Origin: a virus
DNA: 64,000 nt
IMG/VR virus record: IMGVR_UViG_3300033146_001382
Coordinates: 62,001-126,000 of that record
Direction: 5' to 3' (one strand)
The first letter of the stretch is position 1, and every line of letters begins with the position of its first letter. Below the pieces are notes generated by a model. It did no database searches. It was given only the letters and a program-made list of their open reading frames with translations, and was not told where the DNA came from. A program made the position numbers and the translations under genes. This document shows, in pieces, positions 62,676 through 64,000 of the stretch.

Positions 62676-64000
62676 ATGTCAAATTATAATTTAATAAAAA
62701 GTGGATTGATTAATACTAACAATTTAGGTACTAAATATTTAAACTCTACTCAACTTAGTTTTTTGTATGATGGTAATACTACTACTTCTGGTATAGATTT
62801 AATTGTTACAGATACTTTATATCTAGATATAGATTTATATAATAGAATAGATGTAAAAGAGTTTAAATTATATATTGATGTGCCTGATAGACCAGCGGCG
62901 CTAACAAAAGTTAATTTTTATTATAAAAATTTAGTTGAAGAAAATTATATTTTATGCTCAAAGGGCCAAGATGAATTTACATTCTACCCTGTAGGGCTAC
63001 CAGAGTTATTTGCTCCTAGGTTTTGTAGAATTACTATAGATTTATTAGAATGTACTATATTTGAAGTAGTATTACTTAATTCATCAGATCAGGTCGCCTT
63101 CGGTGCGGATGGTAATGAATCATCCATAGTTATGGATTATACTTATGATAATTATACTACTTTGCCTATTTTTAATAATGCAACAACAGGATCTGTACCA
63201 GTAAATGCATATGTAATGGTAGATTACCAAGAAAAGGAGTCTGATTTTTATCTTACTTTAAGTAGCTCTATAGATGGAGAGTATAAAGGTTTAGAGGACG
63301 GAGCACTTATAAAAACAGATGATTCATCTTTTAAATACACATGGTCTAAAGGTAAATTTAACGGGACCATGGTTGTGGGGGATAACATTCAGGTTGACCC
63401 TAATAATTATGGCACTTCTTATTATTATTATACTACGCCTGTGGTTTCTCTAGGGGACCCATTAATGTCTTCTTTTTTAATTACTAGGCGAACTACAAAT
63501 AGTGGTACTAGTATTACTTGGGGGAACCCAGAGGATGCTTCTTTAGTAAAAATACGTAGTTTTAATACTGCACCAGTATCATTTACTAAATTTTTTATTT
63601 CTAATACTTTGGTTGATAAACAAGTACTTATATATGAGGGTGATTTAGCTACTGGTGAGTTTGATAATAATATTACTATTTATTCTACATCAGTTGAAAA
63701 TAATTCTATTATATTTGATCAGCATTCTGGTACTTTTGTTATGTTGTTGGCAAATGATAAAGTGGTAAGACTTAAATATCATGTTCGTGGAGATACAAGT
63801 ATATTAGCCTCTTCTAGTTCAGATAGTAATAATAAATTTAATGAGCAATGGGGACTAGATGGGGTAGGTAATGTTTGGGGGTATGTTAGTAATTCTGGGT
63901 ATAAATTGAGATTTTTAACTAGTGATACATTAGTAGCTTCTACAGTATTAATTGATGAAGCCATCTCATTTGTTACTGATTTATCACCTAATATATTGTA
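62676..64000 (+). CDS. Beta-rich appendage protein, 3' end outside the window (partial)
   Basis: The ATG at 62676 follows TAAGGAG after the adhesin stop. The frame stays open to the window end (441 complete codons). It starts SNYNLIKSGLINTNNLGTKY, then LSFLYDGNTTTSGIDLIVTD and a strand-rich region resembling a discoidin-like jelly roll (residues about 25-145, including LDIDLYNRIDVKEFKLYID). The rest is Ser/Asn/Thr-rich beta structure with no clear motif. Likely another fibre or adhesin of the same appendage set. It has no stop in view, so its full size is unknown. Confidence 0.75.
   Translation, partial: MSNYNLIKSGLINTNNLGTKYLNSTQLSFLYDGNTTTSGIDLIVTDTLYLDIDLYNRIDVKEFKLYIDVPDRPAALTKVNFYYKNLVEENYILCSKGQDEFTFYPVGLPELFAPRFCRITIDLLECTIFEVVLLNSSDQVAFGADGNESSIVMDYTYDNYTTLPIFNNATTGSVPVNAYVMVDYQEKESDFYLTLSSSIDGEYKGLEDGALIKTDDSSFKYTWSKGKFNGTMVVGDNIQVDPNNYGTSYYYYTTPVVSLGDPLMSSFLITRRTTNSGTSITWGNPEDASLVKIRSFNTAPVSFTKFFISNTLVDKQVLIYEGDLATGEFDNNITIYSTSVENNSIIFDQHSGTFVMLLANDKVVRLKYHVRGDTSILASSSSDSNNKFNEQWGLDGVGNVWGYVSNSGYKLRFLTSDTLVASTVLIDEAISFVTDLSPNIL

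Overview
The window is one strand-coherent stretch of a tailed bacteriophage genome. Every gene is on the + strand, gaps are mostly under 50 bases, there are several ATGA or TAATG stop/start overlaps, and no tRNA, insertion sequence, integrase or CRISPR array was seen. The DNA is strongly AT-rich. Genes carry AGGAGG-like ribosome binding sites, three genes (including the two largest) start with TTG, and TAA, TAG and TGA all end genes. This suggests the standard bacterial code and a low-GC Gram-positive (Bacillota-like) host; the host call is inference. The tail module alone exceeds 64 kb, so the full genome is probably of jumbo size.

Layout. 2-112 is the end of an upstream gene, probably the tail tube, followed by a perfect 11-bp GAAA-loop hairpin. 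190-2224 holds three small genes, two of which look like paralogous tail assembly chaperones. 2290-25560 is one 7,756-residue open frame, a tape measure protein of extraordinary size. 25580-33725 encodes the tail tip or baseplate: two hub-like proteins, a run of small beta-rich and Cys-rich proteins, and a pair of adjacent genes that look like the two halves of a thiamine-diphosphate (ThDP) decarboxylase. 33726-45514 encodes Ig-like and other beta-rich appendage proteins, including three tandem paralogs with invasin-type Big_1 domains. After a 153-base non-coding gap there are three small genes, one an FmdB-type zinc ribbon. A 1,865-residue Cys-rich protein, a zinc-ribbon protein and a 3,409-residue LamG/discoidin adhesin follow, and a further appendage gene runs off the end.

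The main discovery is in the tape measure. In order along one chain it shows (i) beta-subunit-like RNA polymerase motifs (residues about 1367-1562), (ii) beta'-subunit-like motifs ending in the catalytic DFDGD (about 2278-2474), (iii) a Cas4/RecB-type PD-(D/E)XK nuclease (about 3318-3430), (iv) a TP901-type tape measure core (about 3960-4340), and (v) two separate tape-measure C-terminal signatures about 1,000 residues apart, then a seven-copy 19-residue repeat. The simplest model is that the tail carries an RNA polymerase and a nuclease as part of the ruler and delivers them to the cell with the DNA, giving host-independent early transcription. That model is inference; the motifs are directly visible.

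A second unusual point is the ThDP-enzyme-like gene pair in the tail-tip cluster. It keeps the fold signatures but has lost the GDG metal/cofactor motif, suggesting an enzyme recruited as a structural part.
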